Source: Desulfobacteraceae bacterium Eth-SRB2
Lineage (GTDB): Bacteria > Desulfobacterota > Desulfobacteria > Desulfobacterales > UBA11574
Assembly: GCA_004193595.1 (NCBI GenBank)
Contig: RPGQ01000009.1
Span: 1-64,000 of the forward strand
Length of the DNA stretch: 64,000 bases
Direction: 5' to 3'
Position numbers and translations under genes: made by a program. Positions within the stretch are counted from its first letter, which is position 1, and each line of letters begins with the position of its first letter. Under the pieces are notes generated by a model that saw only the letters and a list, made by a program, of their open reading frames with translations, was not told the origin of the DNA and searched no databases. Shown one piece after another: positions 8,056 to 16,645 of this stretch.

Positions 8056-9555
8056 ATGTTTGATAATGATAAGATTATTTGGTTTGATTGTTGTTGCCCA
8101 ATTTATAGCTTCATCACCAAATGGAGGTATGTTCTGAGATATTCGAATAGATTTTGGAAATTTTTCGTATCTGTAAAACTGACTGTAGTGCTTTTGCTGT
8201 CATTAGCAGTCACCTCGATTGTTGGAACGGTTATTCCTCAGAATGAAAATCCTGCTGCATATTTTCGTGCCTACGGGGAGTTTGTTTACAAGCTTTTTGA
8301 TCTTCTTGGCATTTTTGACATGTACCATTCCTGGTGGTTTCAGCTTTTGATTCTTCTGCTAACCATAAATATTGTTGTCTGTTCAATAGACCGGCTGTCT
8401 GCCACATGGAAGATAATATTTGTTAAAAATCCTTCATTTAATCTTTCAAGGTTCAGAACCCTTTCTCAAAAGGAGGTATTTACCGGCAAACAGAACCCCA
8501 AAGAGTTGAGCACGGTCTATGAGACGGTTATTTCCAGGCAATTCGGATACACCCGTGTAGAAGAAACCGACAAAGGGTTGTGCATTTTTGCCGAGAAATG
8601 GCGCTGGACCCGTTTCGGAGTTTACATTGTACATTTCAGTGTAATTTTGTTGTTATTAGGCGGACTGATCGGTTCGCTTTTCGGTTTTGAAGGGTTTGCC
8701 ATAATTCCGGAAGATGAGAAGATTGACAGCATCCGGATTAGAAATACCGGTCAGGTCCGGTCTTTGGGTTTTGAAGTTTTATGCGATGATTTTAACATCA
8801 GTTTTTATGATAACGGAACGCCCAAAGAATACCGGTCGAGTCTAACTATCATTGAGCACGGCAAGCCGGTACATAAAAAAGATATTATCGTTAACGATCC
8901 CTTGCGGTATAAGGGTATTAATATATTTCAGTCCAGCTACGGGAAAATGCCCTCAGGTACTCTCCAAAACAAGAAAATTCATAAAAAAGATCCTCCGGAA
9001 GACATTACATTGAATTTTGCCAGTAAAAAATCAGGGAAGGCATATAAAATAAAGGCTGTTATCGGTAAACCGGTGGATATTCCTGAAGGTCTGGGAAAAT
9101 TCGTTATTATTGAATACCGAAAATCAGCCGATTTTGGCGGCCAAAACATCGGCCAGACCTACATGGGAATTCTGACGCCCAAAGACAAAGATCCTGTCAA
9201 CATCATGCTTCCTTTGCATTTTCCGAATTTTGACAAGATGAGAAGGGGTGCCGTGGTTATTTCAGTGGCAGAGCAAAAGACAAAAATATTTAACCCCGGT
9301 GAAAAATCAAATCAGAGGTATTATACCGGTCTCCAGATAACAAAAGATCCCGGGGTTTGGGTTGTTTACACGGGATTTATAGGGATGATTATAGGAATTT
9401 TCATCACGTTTTTCATGTCCCATCAAAGATTGTGCATCGAAATCGTTAAAAGGGGCAAAAAAAGCGACGTTATAATTACAGGTACGGCCAACAAAAACAA
9501 GCTGGCAATGCAAGACAGAATAAAGAAAATCTCAGAAAAACTTATCAATTTGTAG
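8056..9555 (+). CDS. resB: Cytochrome c biogenesis protein ResB (Ccs1)
   Basis: Up to 499 residues, with transmembrane segments near residues 40-60, 90-110 and 190-215 and one at the C-terminus, around a large periplasmic region. The N-terminal FFVSVKLTVVLLLSLAVTS, IVGTVIPQNENP and WWFQLLILLLTINIVVCS are typical of ResB, which works with ResC/CcsA in system II haem delivery to apocytochromes. The start is uncertain. The ATG at 8056 has no ribosome site and sits on the tail of a terminator. A good GGAGG site at 8123-8127 precedes no in-frame ATG; a CTG or GTT near 8134 would give the usual N-terminus. The next gene is its partner ccsA. Confidence 0.88.
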   Translation: MFDNDKIIWFDCCCPIYSFITKWRYVLRYSNRFWKFFVSVKLTVVLLLSLAVTSIVGTVIPQNENPAAYFRAYGEFVYKLFDLLGIFDMYHSWWFQLLILLLTINIVVCSIDRLSATWKIIFVKNPSFNLSRFRTLSQKEVFTGKQNPKELSTVYETVISRQFGYTRVEETDKGLCIFAEKWRWTRFGVYIVHFSVILLLLGGLIGSLFGFEGFAIIPEDEKIDSIRIRNTGQVRSLGFEVLCDDFNISFYDNGTPKEYRSSLTIIEHGKPVHKKDIIVNDPLRYKGINIFQSSYGKMPSGTLQNKKIHKKDPPEDITLNFASKKSGKAYKIKAVIGKPVDIPEGLGKFVIIEYRKSADFGGQNIGQTYMGILTPKDKDPVNIMLPLHFPNFDKMRRGAVVISVAEQKTKIFNPGEKSNQRYYTGLQITKDPGVWVVYTGFIGMIIGIFITFFMSHQRLCIEIVKRGKKSDVIITGTANKNKLAMQDRIKKISEKLINL

Positions 9556-9581
9556 CATGGTTTGAACTTAAGGAACAAATA

Positions 9582-10778
9582 ATGAACAGTTCAGTTTTAC
9601 TATCAATCACGACATTTACTTACGGTCTGGCAGCATTTTTATATATTGCATCCTGGGTTTTTAAAAAGCCATTATCCGGCAGACTGGCTTTCTGGGTCGC
9701 ATTAATCGGTGTTGTCGGCAACACAGCAGGCATTATAATGCGATGGGTGGAATCTTACCGTCTCGGTATCGGTCATGCCCCTCTTTCAAACATGTATGAA
9801 TCTTTGGTCTTTTTTTCCTGGACCATCGTTATCATTTATCTTGTAATCGAACGACAGTATAAAAATGCTGTTATTGGAGCCTTTGCCACGCCGATAGCCT
9901 TTCTGGCCATGGCTTATGCTTCCATGTCTCCCAATGTAAGTGATCGTATTCAGCCGCTGATTCCGGCATTGAAAAGCAACTGGCTGATTGCCCACGTTAT
10001 TACCTGTTTTCTCGGATACGCGGGTTTTGCCGTAGCATTTTGTTTTAGCTTGATGTACTTGGTACGAACGCTGACAAATCTCAATCTTTTCTCAATTCAA
10101 GGTCGATTAGCTAGAAGTAAATATTTAAATTTGAATATTATAATGTTAATTTTTAATAGCTTTTTGGCTGTTATATGTTTAATAGTATATAAATTGATCT
10201 CTTTTAAAACAGTATATATAATAATTGCCATCTTTTTTTTACTTCTAATTCAATCTCTTCAATTGCTGATATATTTTTTTCAATCGATCAAAAGACTTCA
10301 TGATCTTGACAGACCAGGAAGCCATCTTTTGCTATCATTGATCCCGATATACAATATTTATTTTAACTTAGTTCTTTTGTTCAAAGAAGGCACAAGAGAT
10401 GTTAATCAATATGGTCATCCTGATCAATATAGTGACGATACCGCTATTGGATTACTGGGGATACTCCCTATCCGGAGGATTCTCGATGAGTTGACGCATC
10501 AGATGGTAATGTTCGGATTTCTCTTTCTGTCCATCGGCATCATCACCGGGGCAGTCTGGGCCAATTCAGCCTGGGGAAGTTACTGGTCCTGGGATCCCAA
10601 AGAGACCTGGTCTTTAATAACCTGGTTTGTTTATGCAACATTTTTGCATGCCAGGATGATGCGAGGATGGTCCGGCAAAAGGATCGCCTATCTTTCAATA
10701 TTAGGGTTTATGGCGGTGATCTTTACCTATTTTGGGGTGAATTTGCTGCCCGGCTTGCACAGTTACGGTTTGGGATAA
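9582..10778 (+). CDS. ccsA: Cytochrome c assembly protein CcsA/ResC with an inserted DUF805 domain
   Basis: 398 residues. Residues 1-165 and 290-398 form a normal CcsA: GHAPLSNMYES in the first part, and the haem-handling WGSYWSWDPKETWSLITW in the last. Residues about 168-283 are different. They begin NLFSIQGRLARSKYLN, hold several hydrophobic segments and contain RLHDLDRPGSHLLLSLIP and LLFKEGTRDVNQYG, the hallmarks of a DUF805 membrane domain. The DNA of this part (about 10083-10431) is visibly more AT-rich than its surroundings. The reading frame is open throughout, so the fusion is probably expressed. It is paired with resB just upstream for system II cytochrome c maturation. Confidence 0.9.
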   Translation: MNSSVLLSITTFTYGLAAFLYIASWVFKKPLSGRLAFWVALIGVVGNTAGIIMRWVESYRLGIGHAPLSNMYESLVFFSWTIVIIYLVIERQYKNAVIGAFATPIAFLAMAYASMSPNVSDRIQPLIPALKSNWLIAHVITCFLGYAGFAVAFCFSLMYLVRTLTNLNLFSIQGRLARSKYLNLNIIMLIFNSFLAVICLIVYKLISFKTVYIIIAIFFLLLIQSLQLLIYFFQSIKRLHDLDRPGSHLLLSLIPIYNIYFNLVLLFKEGTRDVNQYGHPDQYSDDTAIGLLGILPIRRILDELTHQMVMFGFLFLSIGIITGAVWANSAWGSYWSWDPKETWSLITWFVYATFLHARMMRGWSGKRIAYLSILGFMAVIFTYFGVNLLPGLHSYGLG

Positions 10779-10792
10779 GAGGGAGGTTAATC

Positions 10793-11692
10793 ATGAAAAT
10801 ATTTATTACCGGTGGATCCGGCTTTGTGGGCACGAATTTGTCATTTTACCTGCTCGAAAAGGCGCACAGCGTTATTGCTGTCGGCACCTCTTCAGCCCAT
10901 AACGTAATCCGGCATGATAATTTTCATTACATTTCGGCGGATACTACAATCAAAGGCACCTGGCAGGATGCGCTTAAAGATGTTGATGCAGTGATCAATC
11001 TTGCAGGAAAAAACATTTTTAAGCGGTGGAGCGATAACTATAAAGATCAAATATATACCAGCCGTATTCTGACCACGCGAAACCTGGTTGAAGCCATTAC
11101 CGACAAGAAAGATATAATACTTTGCAGCACTTCTGCGGTAGGATATTACGGTGACAGGGCAGATGAAGTTTTAAAGGAAGATGCTCTGCCCGGAAATGAT
11201 TTTGCTGCGAAAGTTTGCAAGGACTGGGAAAAGGAAGCTTTTCAGGCAGAAACAAAAGGAATCCGGGTCGCTGCAATGCGTTTTGGCGTGGTTCTCGGTA
11301 AGAACGGAGGCGCCCTTGCAAAGACGGTTCCGGCGTTTAAATTTTTTGCCGGCGGCCCGCTTGGAAGCGGCCTGCAATGGTTTCCATGGATTCACATGGA
11401 TGATCTTATTGCATCGATTATTTTTATACTTGAAAACCCGGATGTAAACGGCCCACTCAATTTCTGTTCACCTAATCCGGTAAGAAACCGTGATTTTTCC
11501 AAAACCCTTGGCAAAGTTCTTAACAGACCGTCCTTTATGAAAACTCCATCCTGTATAATCCGGCTTATTATGGGGGAAATGGGGAAATCTCTTATGAGCA
11601 GCCAGCGGGCGATCCCTGATAAGCTTTTAAAACATGGTTTTAAGTTTCAATATCCTGACATTAACAATGCCCTCTATAACTTACTGCTCTGA
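10793..11692 (+). CDS. TIGR01777 family NAD(P)-dependent epimerase-like protein
   Basis: 299 residues from the ATG at 10793, which follows a GGGAGGTTAATC ribosome site; a longer frame from 10667 overlaps ccsA and is rejected. An N-terminal Rossmann fold has the nucleotide loop ITGGSGFVGTN. INLAGKNIFKRW and the active-site tyrosine in STSAVGYYGDR follow. The tail is the DUF1731 domain common to this family (also seen in E. coli YfcH). The substrate is unknown. It lies 14 bp after ccsA and is likely co-transcribed. Confidence 0.85.
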   Translation: MKIFITGGSGFVGTNLSFYLLEKAHSVIAVGTSSAHNVIRHDNFHYISADTTIKGTWQDALKDVDAVINLAGKNIFKRWSDNYKDQIYTSRILTTRNLVEAITDKKDIILCSTSAVGYYGDRADEVLKEDALPGNDFAAKVCKDWEKEAFQAETKGIRVAAMRFGVVLGKNGGALAKTVPAFKFFAGGPLGSGLQWFPWIHMDDLIASIIFILENPDVNGPLNFCSPNPVRNRDFSKTLGKVLNRPSFMKTPSCIIRLIMGEMGKSLMSSQRAIPDKLLKHGFKFQYPDINNALYNLLL

Positions 11693-11717
11693 TTCGTAAA
11701 TACAGTGACGTATTTTT

Positions 11718-12025
11718 TCGGCCTTTATTGTAAATTTTGTGCACTTTTTGGCAAAAAAAATGCTTAGCCAATTAAGTGTGAAGTGATCTAAAGTGATCTA
11801 AAATGCCTAAAATTATGGAATTCTACCAATTTTATATGAATGGATGGAGCGAAGCGACACCTTAACCCTGGCCCAGACCGATCACCAATACTCTGTACTC
11901 AAAAAGTCATGTTTGTAATGGTGCATAAGTCAAATCAATATATGAACGATTAGCACCAGGGCGGGCTTTAGGCACTTCAAACTTTAGTTCACTTTAGTCA
12001 CTTTTCCGGCTTGTCCGGGTTAGGA
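11718..12025. repeat. Inverted tandem-oligomer repeat (10-nt arms)
   Basis: The left end reads AAATTTTGTGCACTTTTTGGCAAAA. Next come GTGATCTAAA units, the core GGAATTCTACCAATTTT, and TGGAGCGAAGCGACACC. The right arm has complementary CTTTAGTTCA-type units and ends CCGGCTTGTCCGGGTTAGGA. The loop holds about 100 bp with no gene. Ends and core match elements at 13744, 38493, 47611 and 56858. Confidence 0.75.
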
Positions 12026-12057
12026 TAGTTATCCCAGGTCTCTTGGAGCCGAGGCAA

Positions 12058-12537
12058 TCAGCGGTCAGACAGAAAGTCTATAAGGCCCAAAACTGCATCC
12101 TCAATATCAAGAAAGCAAAACCGGTATGCATCGTACTTAAGCCCATACGGATCGGCGATGCCCCGCCTCTTTGAACCAAAACGGGCAAAATGCCTGATCA
12201 ACTGAGTTTTGCCTTCTGCTTCCGGGAAATCTTTCAGGAGCGTATCCTCGTGAGATTTCTCCATCACAAGAATGAGGCTGGACCAGGCCACAAGCTCTTT
12301 GGACACCGATTTGGCCCTGTGCTCGGCAAGTTCTACTCCGAATTCATCGGCAACGCGTTGTGCCATATAGGTGGCTGAATTGCCCGGAAGTGCAAGCAAT
12401 CCCGCAGATTCAACGCTAATACCCTGAAGCCGCTTTTGATTTACCAACTTTGTGAAAAAGGCATGAGCAAAAGGACTGCGACAAATATTGCCTGTGCACA
12501 CAAACAGGATATTTGCTGTTTTTATGTCCATGTTCAA
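12058..12537 (-). CDS. Low-molecular-weight protein-tyrosine-phosphatase family protein
   Basis: 159 residues. The P-loop CTGNICRSP (C-x5-R) lies at residues 14-22, after a hydrophobic strand (ANILFV). The general-acid region DPYG is near residue 128. These phosphatases act on phosphotyrosine, often to control exopolysaccharide export; arsenate reductases share the fold. No capsule or ars genes are nearby, so the substrate is open. The gene stands alone between repeats. The start could be M1 or M3. Confidence 0.85.
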   Translation of the reverse strand: MNMDIKTANILFVCTGNICRSPFAHAFFTKLVNQKRLQGISVESAGLLALPGNSATYMAQRVADEFGVELAEHRAKSVSKELVAWSSLILVMEKSHEDTLLKDFPEAEGKTQLIRHFARFGSKRRGIADPYGLKYDAYRFCFLDIEDAVLGLIDFLSDR

Positions 12538-12596
12538 GAATCCTAAAATAGTTCAGCAGTCGGGGTGTTTTTCATATAACGCTTTGTAAATAGCGT

Positions 12597-12801
12597 AATG
12601 AATGATCAGCAGCGAAATCATACACTGTTTGAATACATTAGGGATCGTTAAGATAGAACAGCGGTATTTTGTGTTCGTAATTAAAATGCGTTAAGCGAGT
12701 AGTCATATAACCCCTTTATTTAGAGCCATATTTTCTGTTCTATCTTTACGAACCCTTGTGTATGAGTTTGTATGATGTAGTCGCTGATTATTCATGGAGC
12801 T
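12597..12801. repeat. Long imperfect inverted repeat between phosphatase and Nudix genes
   Basis: The left arm (12597-12668) and right arm (12736-12801) are imperfect complements about 65-70 nt long. They share blocks such as AAGATAGAACAG, ATCATACA and ATGAAT, with a loop of about 67 bp. No open frame is evident. The rest of the 12538-12880 gap shows no gene. Confidence 0.6.
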
Positions 12802-12880
12802 ATTCAATTGAAAAAACTCCCCAACCCCTCAAATAGTTGAGTTGTTGGTTGACCAATGATAATGGTTTTGGTTGATCAAA

Positions 12881-13711
12881 TCATACACTTCCGGTGAGAT
12901 AATCTTCACCCAAAGATCCGTTGATCACAGGGAGCGAGTCCATATCCGGAGGCTTAAATCCAAAGATAATTTCAAGAAAAACCATTGTAATCCGAAAAGT
13001 TGCACCCCAAAGCACTTCAGGTTCATCCTGATATTCATGGACAAAGCATGGAAAATCTTTTCCATCCAGGTTTTTCCGGTTCTCATGGTCTGTAGCAATA
13101 TGTAATCGATACCGTGCATAATTGGAAGGGGTCAAGAGATTCTGGAGGGGAATATAAACAACCCGTTCCACTTCCCGATTCGGAAAAAACTGCTTTTGGC
13201 GTCCGTTCCAGCAAACCATTGGATAGATTACCTTGCGGAACATGACAAGTTGCTGCGACGGAAGAGGTCCCAGAAACTTCACTCCCAGAGGGTTCAAACG
13301 CATTTCCTCAAAACCCTCCCGCAAACAGGTGGCAAAAAGGAGCGCCAGTCTTCGTGCTTCCTTGTGCCGCTTTTTTCGCCAAAGTGACCAGTAAGGCCAA
13401 CGGATTAGTGGAGAACCCCTCAGATATAAAAGCTTGGCAAGAAAAGAATCCGGACCCGAAGAGATACTTCCACCCGGACAGCAAAGATCTCCCGGTTGTT
13501 TTACCTTTAAGGATCGTTTGGTTAAAATCAGACAGGGCGTTGGAGAAAATCCTTTTCCTTTGCAATTTGTGCCGAGCAAAAACAGCACGGAAGATGTGAT
13601 AGATGAATCTGTAACGCCTTTGGAAAAAACCGTATTATTTTGGTTTCTCTTTTGAAGCGCATACAGTATCTGTTTAACAAAGTCGGACGTAGTTCCGAAA
13701 GAATCCGGCAT
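12881..13711 (-). CDS. Nudix hydrolase-like protein
   Basis: 276 residues. LTKRSLKVKQPGDLCCPGG is the typical lead-in to a Nudix box. The box continues after an insertion of about 40 residues as ATCLREGFEEMRLNPLGV, so the REx2EE core is kept but the usual EEUG end is changed to EEMRL. This resembles CoA pyrophosphatase-type Nudix proteins (CPGG), but with a long insertion and an altered box. Activity and substrate are uncertain. The gene is monocistronic. Confidence 0.7.
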   Translation of the reverse strand: MPDSFGTTSDFVKQILYALQKRNQNNTVFSKGVTDSSITSSVLFLLGTNCKGKGFSPTPCLILTKRSLKVKQPGDLCCPGGSISSGPDSFLAKLLYLRGSPLIRWPYWSLWRKKRHKEARRLALLFATCLREGFEEMRLNPLGVKFLGPLPSQQLVMFRKVIYPMVCWNGRQKQFFPNREVERVVYIPLQNLLTPSNYARYRLHIATDHENRKNLDGKDFPCFVHEYQDEPEVLWGATFRITMVFLEIIFGFKPPDMDSLPVINGSLGEDYLTGSV

Positions 13712-13743
13712 TTCATTAATTCTCTTATATTTAATTAAATGCC

Positions 13744-13935
13744 CTGCCCAGGATAAACCGGAAAAGTTACAAGTGAGCTAAAGTTTTAAGTGAGCTAAAG
13801 TTAAGGAGTCGCTACGCTCCGGTTTCCATACAACTTAGTAGTATTCCTTAACTTTAGGCACTTTAGATCACTTTAGGCATTTCAAACTTAATTGTCTAAG
13901 TATTTTTTTGCCGCAAAAAGCACAAAATTTACAAA
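13744..13935. repeat. Inverted tandem-oligomer repeat (10-nt arms, reverse orientation)
   Basis: AAGTGAGCTAAAG units and the hairpin GGAGTCGCTACGCTCC lie on the left. TTTAGGCACTTTAGATCACT units lie on the right. The right end, TTTGCCGCAAAAAGCACAAAATTTAC, is the complement of the left end of the 11718 element, so this copy is reversed. It fills most of the 13712-14086 gap, which has no gene. Confidence 0.75.
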
Positions 13936-14086
13936 TAAGCAGCTAATCTGCACCACAATAGTCAGCAAATAAATATCATTACCCGTTTTTCTAATTCATC
14001 GTTGAACTTTTTGCAAGTTTGCGTTAAGGGTTCTCGAAAAAATAAAAATAAGAGAAAATCGGATTGTCCAGGTTAGGAGGTATGGA

Positions 14087-15277
14087 ATGCAGGGAAAACT
14101 GTCCCATGAGTTTTACAATTGGCTTGTGGAGTTGCGCCGCGGGTTCCACCGGTTCCCGGAACCGGCGTATAAGGAAAAGAAAACCTCCGCCAAAATTTGT
14201 GAAGTGCTTGAAGGGTTCAACGTTCCTTTCCAAGCCGGCGTGGGGGGAACCGGTGTTGTAGCAAAGGTCAGCGCAAATCAACCCGGACCCATGGTGGCCT
14301 TTCGAGCGGATATGGATGCCCTTCCCCTGGAGGAAAAAAATGATGTCCCTTACAAATCGCAAAATAAGGGATTCATGCATGCCTGCGGCCATGACGGGCA
14401 TACCACCATTGCTCTTGGTGTGATACGATGGCTCATGGAAAACTCATGGCCTCAAAATGGTTCCGGTGAAATTCTCTTCATCTTCCAACCTGCTGAAGAA
14501 GGCGGAGCCGGCGCCAAAGCCATGTTAAATACCGGCATTCTCGACTCGGAACCGGTGGAGGCAGCTTTTGCCGGGCATATGTATCCTGAACTTGCTGCAG
14601 GACATATCGGAATAGCTCCTGAAGTCAGTAATGCGTCTGCGGATGCGATTTCTATTCGATTACGAGGCAAAGGCGGCCACGGCGCTCATCCCCACCATTG
14701 CAAAGACCCCATTGTGGCGGGAGCCCATCTTGTTACACAACTACAGTTTCTTATCAGCCGGGAGGTTCCGCCCCAGGAAAGCGCAGTGCTATCCATCGGA
14801 CGTTTTCATGCCGGAACCGCTTCAAATATCATACCGGAAGACGCCGTGCTTGAAGGAACCCTCAGAACCCTGCAGCCGGACATTCGCAAACAGATCATAA
14901 AACGCCTTGAGGAACTGGTCAAAGGTGTGGCGCAGTCTTGCGGCATCCGGGCAACGCTTGAAGTTAAAAGGGGATATCCCGTGCTGATCAATGATTCTGA
15001 ACTGGTTAAGCACACCGTAGCCTGCGCCGGAGAAGTTCTGGGGGCCGACAAAGTCCACAGCGGACTTCCCAGAATGGGGGCCGAGGATTTTGCCTATTTT
15101 TGCCAAAAGTGGGGCGGAATAATGATAGGACTGGGATGCCACGATCCCCTCAAAGGCTTTCAACACGGTCTCCATTCTCCATATTTCAACATTGATGAAA
15201 GAGCCCTGGAAGTAGGAACCCGGCTTTTCGCACATGTCCTTACTCAATATACGGAAAGAAAAAAAAGAAGGTCATAA
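14087..15277 (+). CDS. M20-family amidohydrolase (hippurate/IAA-amino acid hydrolase-like)
   Basis: 396 residues. The metal-site motifs are RADMDALPLEE, HACGHDGHT and PAEEGGAGA. The dimerisation domain (IRLRGKGGHGAHPH) lies near the middle. A terminal GAEDFAYF is also typical. It belongs to the M20D type that cleaves N-acyl amino acids; the natural substrate cannot be told. The ATG at 14087 follows a GGAGGT site. The gene stands alone after a repeat. Confidence 0.9.
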   Translation: MQGKLSHEFYNWLVELRRGFHRFPEPAYKEKKTSAKICEVLEGFNVPFQAGVGGTGVVAKVSANQPGPMVAFRADMDALPLEEKNDVPYKSQNKGFMHACGHDGHTTIALGVIRWLMENSWPQNGSGEILFIFQPAEEGGAGAKAMLNTGILDSEPVEAAFAGHMYPELAAGHIGIAPEVSNASADAISIRLRGKGGHGAHPHHCKDPIVAGAHLVTQLQFLISREVPPQESAVLSIGRFHAGTASNIIPEDAVLEGTLRTLQPDIRKQIIKRLEELVKGVAQSCGIRATLEVKRGYPVLINDSELVKHTVACAGEVLGADKVHSGLPRMGAEDFAYFCQKWGGIMIGLGCHDPLKGFQHGLHSPYFNIDERALEVGTRLFAHVLTQYTERKKRRS

Positions 15278-15340
15278 TTTTTTCCGGTTCATCCGGACTC
15301 CGGTTAGAGCATAGAACCTAAAACCTGCAATTGCCAATTT

Positions 15341-15425
15341 CATCGCAGCTTCAAGGCGCAGGGTGTGAAGCCGTAGTAAACTACTGCGAATGCCCTGCAA
15401 CACAGAAGATGCGGTGAAAGTGGTA
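15341..15425. repeat. Palindromic intergenic repeat
   Basis: CAGCTTCAAGGCGCAGGGT and GCCGTAGTAAACTACTGCG are followed by ATGCCCTGCAACACAGAAG. This forms nested inverted repeats around a GTAGTAAACTAC palindrome. The layout resembles the inner part of the elements at 28585 and 44602. No gene is seen from 15278 to 15555. Confidence 0.5.
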
Positions 15426-15555
15426 ATCCCAGAGGGTGAAAAATCATAAAAAATAAGATGGGTTTTTCATTCAGCCATTCGATGTGTCATTAATGACGGG
15501 AAAAGATTGATATCTGGCTGATATTATGATTATAAATTATCCTTTTCATGATTTT

Positions 15556-15695
15556 TCATGCAGTTTTTAGGTAGAAACCCTTATAAAAACCGTCACAGTA
15601 TTGGGCATTATCGCAAACAAGGCATAAAGTCCTGCCGGCGGCCCAAAGAATGCCGGACTCACCCAACCAATCGTACTTTTTATAATCACTGGTCA
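15556..15695 (-). pseudogene. C-terminal fragment of an enolase-superfamily (muconate cycloisomerase-like) gene
   Basis: The minus strand encodes YDWLGESGILWAAGRTLCLV, then CDNAQYCDGFYKGFYLK. It aligns with LGESGILSAAGRVLCLLC, RDAVYYDGCYDQYMLK near the C-terminus of the intact protein at 22493-23635. Only about 40 homologous residues remain. The upstream sequence is unrelated and the usual C-terminal tail is missing. It is a remnant of a diverged second copy, at the edge of the accessory island. Confidence 0.7.
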
Positions 15696-15757
15696 AGTTT
15701 TGACACTTCCCTACACGCACCATAAGTACCAGTCGCCATATTGCTGCAAATTGGAAG

Positions 15758-16383
15758 TTGCAGTTCCAATTTGCAAAGTTATGTTCCGCGTGCAATCACC
15801 GAAAAAATACAAATCGAGCGTTTAACGCTATTTTGTTTATGTTCAGGCATGTGCTGGACAAGGACATCGAAAACATCGGCGATGCCGTGCGGGCCAAAAA
15901 GAAAAGGCGGTTACCGGTCGTCTTGGCGAAATCAGAGATAAATCGCCTGCTCGATCAGATGGAGGGGACCAATCTTCTCATGGCAAAAACCATCTATGGA
16001 TGCGGCCTGCGACTCCGGGAATGTATGAATCTGAGAATCAAGGATATCGATTTTTCAAGAATGACTGTAACTGTGCGTGGCAAGGGAGACAAGGATCGCG
16101 AAACGGTTCTTCCGGGAAGCATCAAAGGCACCTTGAGAAACCACACCACATTTATTCTGGGAATTTACAGAGACAGATTAAACAGGCAGGAATAAGGGCG
16201 GGAATACCAAAGCGGATAACGGTACATGCTCTACGGCACAGCTTTGCCACCCACTTATTAGAAAAAGGACATGATATCAGGACAATACAGGACCTTTTAG
16301 GCCATGCAGATCTTAGAACGACGATGATATATACACATGTTGTTAGCAAAAACAGGCTTGGGATAATTAGTCCGCTATATTAA
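15758..16383 (+). pseudogene. Broken integron-type (IntI-like) tyrosine recombinase
   Basis: Frame 1 reads [20 protein letters not shown], then [36 protein letters not shown] and [14 protein letters not shown], with the first catalytic arginine (GLRLRE). A second frame continues [40 protein letters not shown] and [20 protein letters not shown], with the RHSFAT box and the catalytic tyrosine. The N-terminus is truncated. About 60 residues between the two frames are deleted together with a frameshift. That deleted part would carry the IntI-specific extra motif, so the IntI call rests on the flanking similarity. The enzyme is surely inactive. attC-like sites lie downstream. Confidence 0.75.
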
Positions 16384-16410
16384 ATATGTCTCAGGTTATT
16401 TTAGATTTGG

Positions 16411-16433
16411 AATTATGATGCAGCATCATAATT
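16411..16433. repeat. Perfect 11-bp hairpin downstream of the broken integrase
   Basis: AATTATGATGC and GCATCATAATT are separated by a single A. There is no T-run, so it is not a classical terminator. It lies in the gap between the integrase remnant and the first cassette-like gene; the rest of that gap (16384-16645) is AT-rich with no gene. Confidence 0.6.
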
Positions 16434-16645
16434 TCCATAACTAGAGCAAAAAAATGCATTTATTACAGTTTTGTATTAGTTTGCCGCCGTCAAAAATAAG
16501 CATAGAAAATTAATATCATTATATATATTGACTTTTATTCCGTTTTTCCACTATTTTTGTATAATTGTCTCATATTAATAAATCCTGTAAAAAAGATGCA
16601 GCCGTATAATATATAATGTTCGGCTTTCAATTGAAAGGAGTGAAT

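Noticed and set aside
7629..8137. Plus-strand frames between tRNA-Leu and resB
   Set aside because: They cross the tRNA, the terminator and the minus-strand integrase remnant, and have no ribosome sites.
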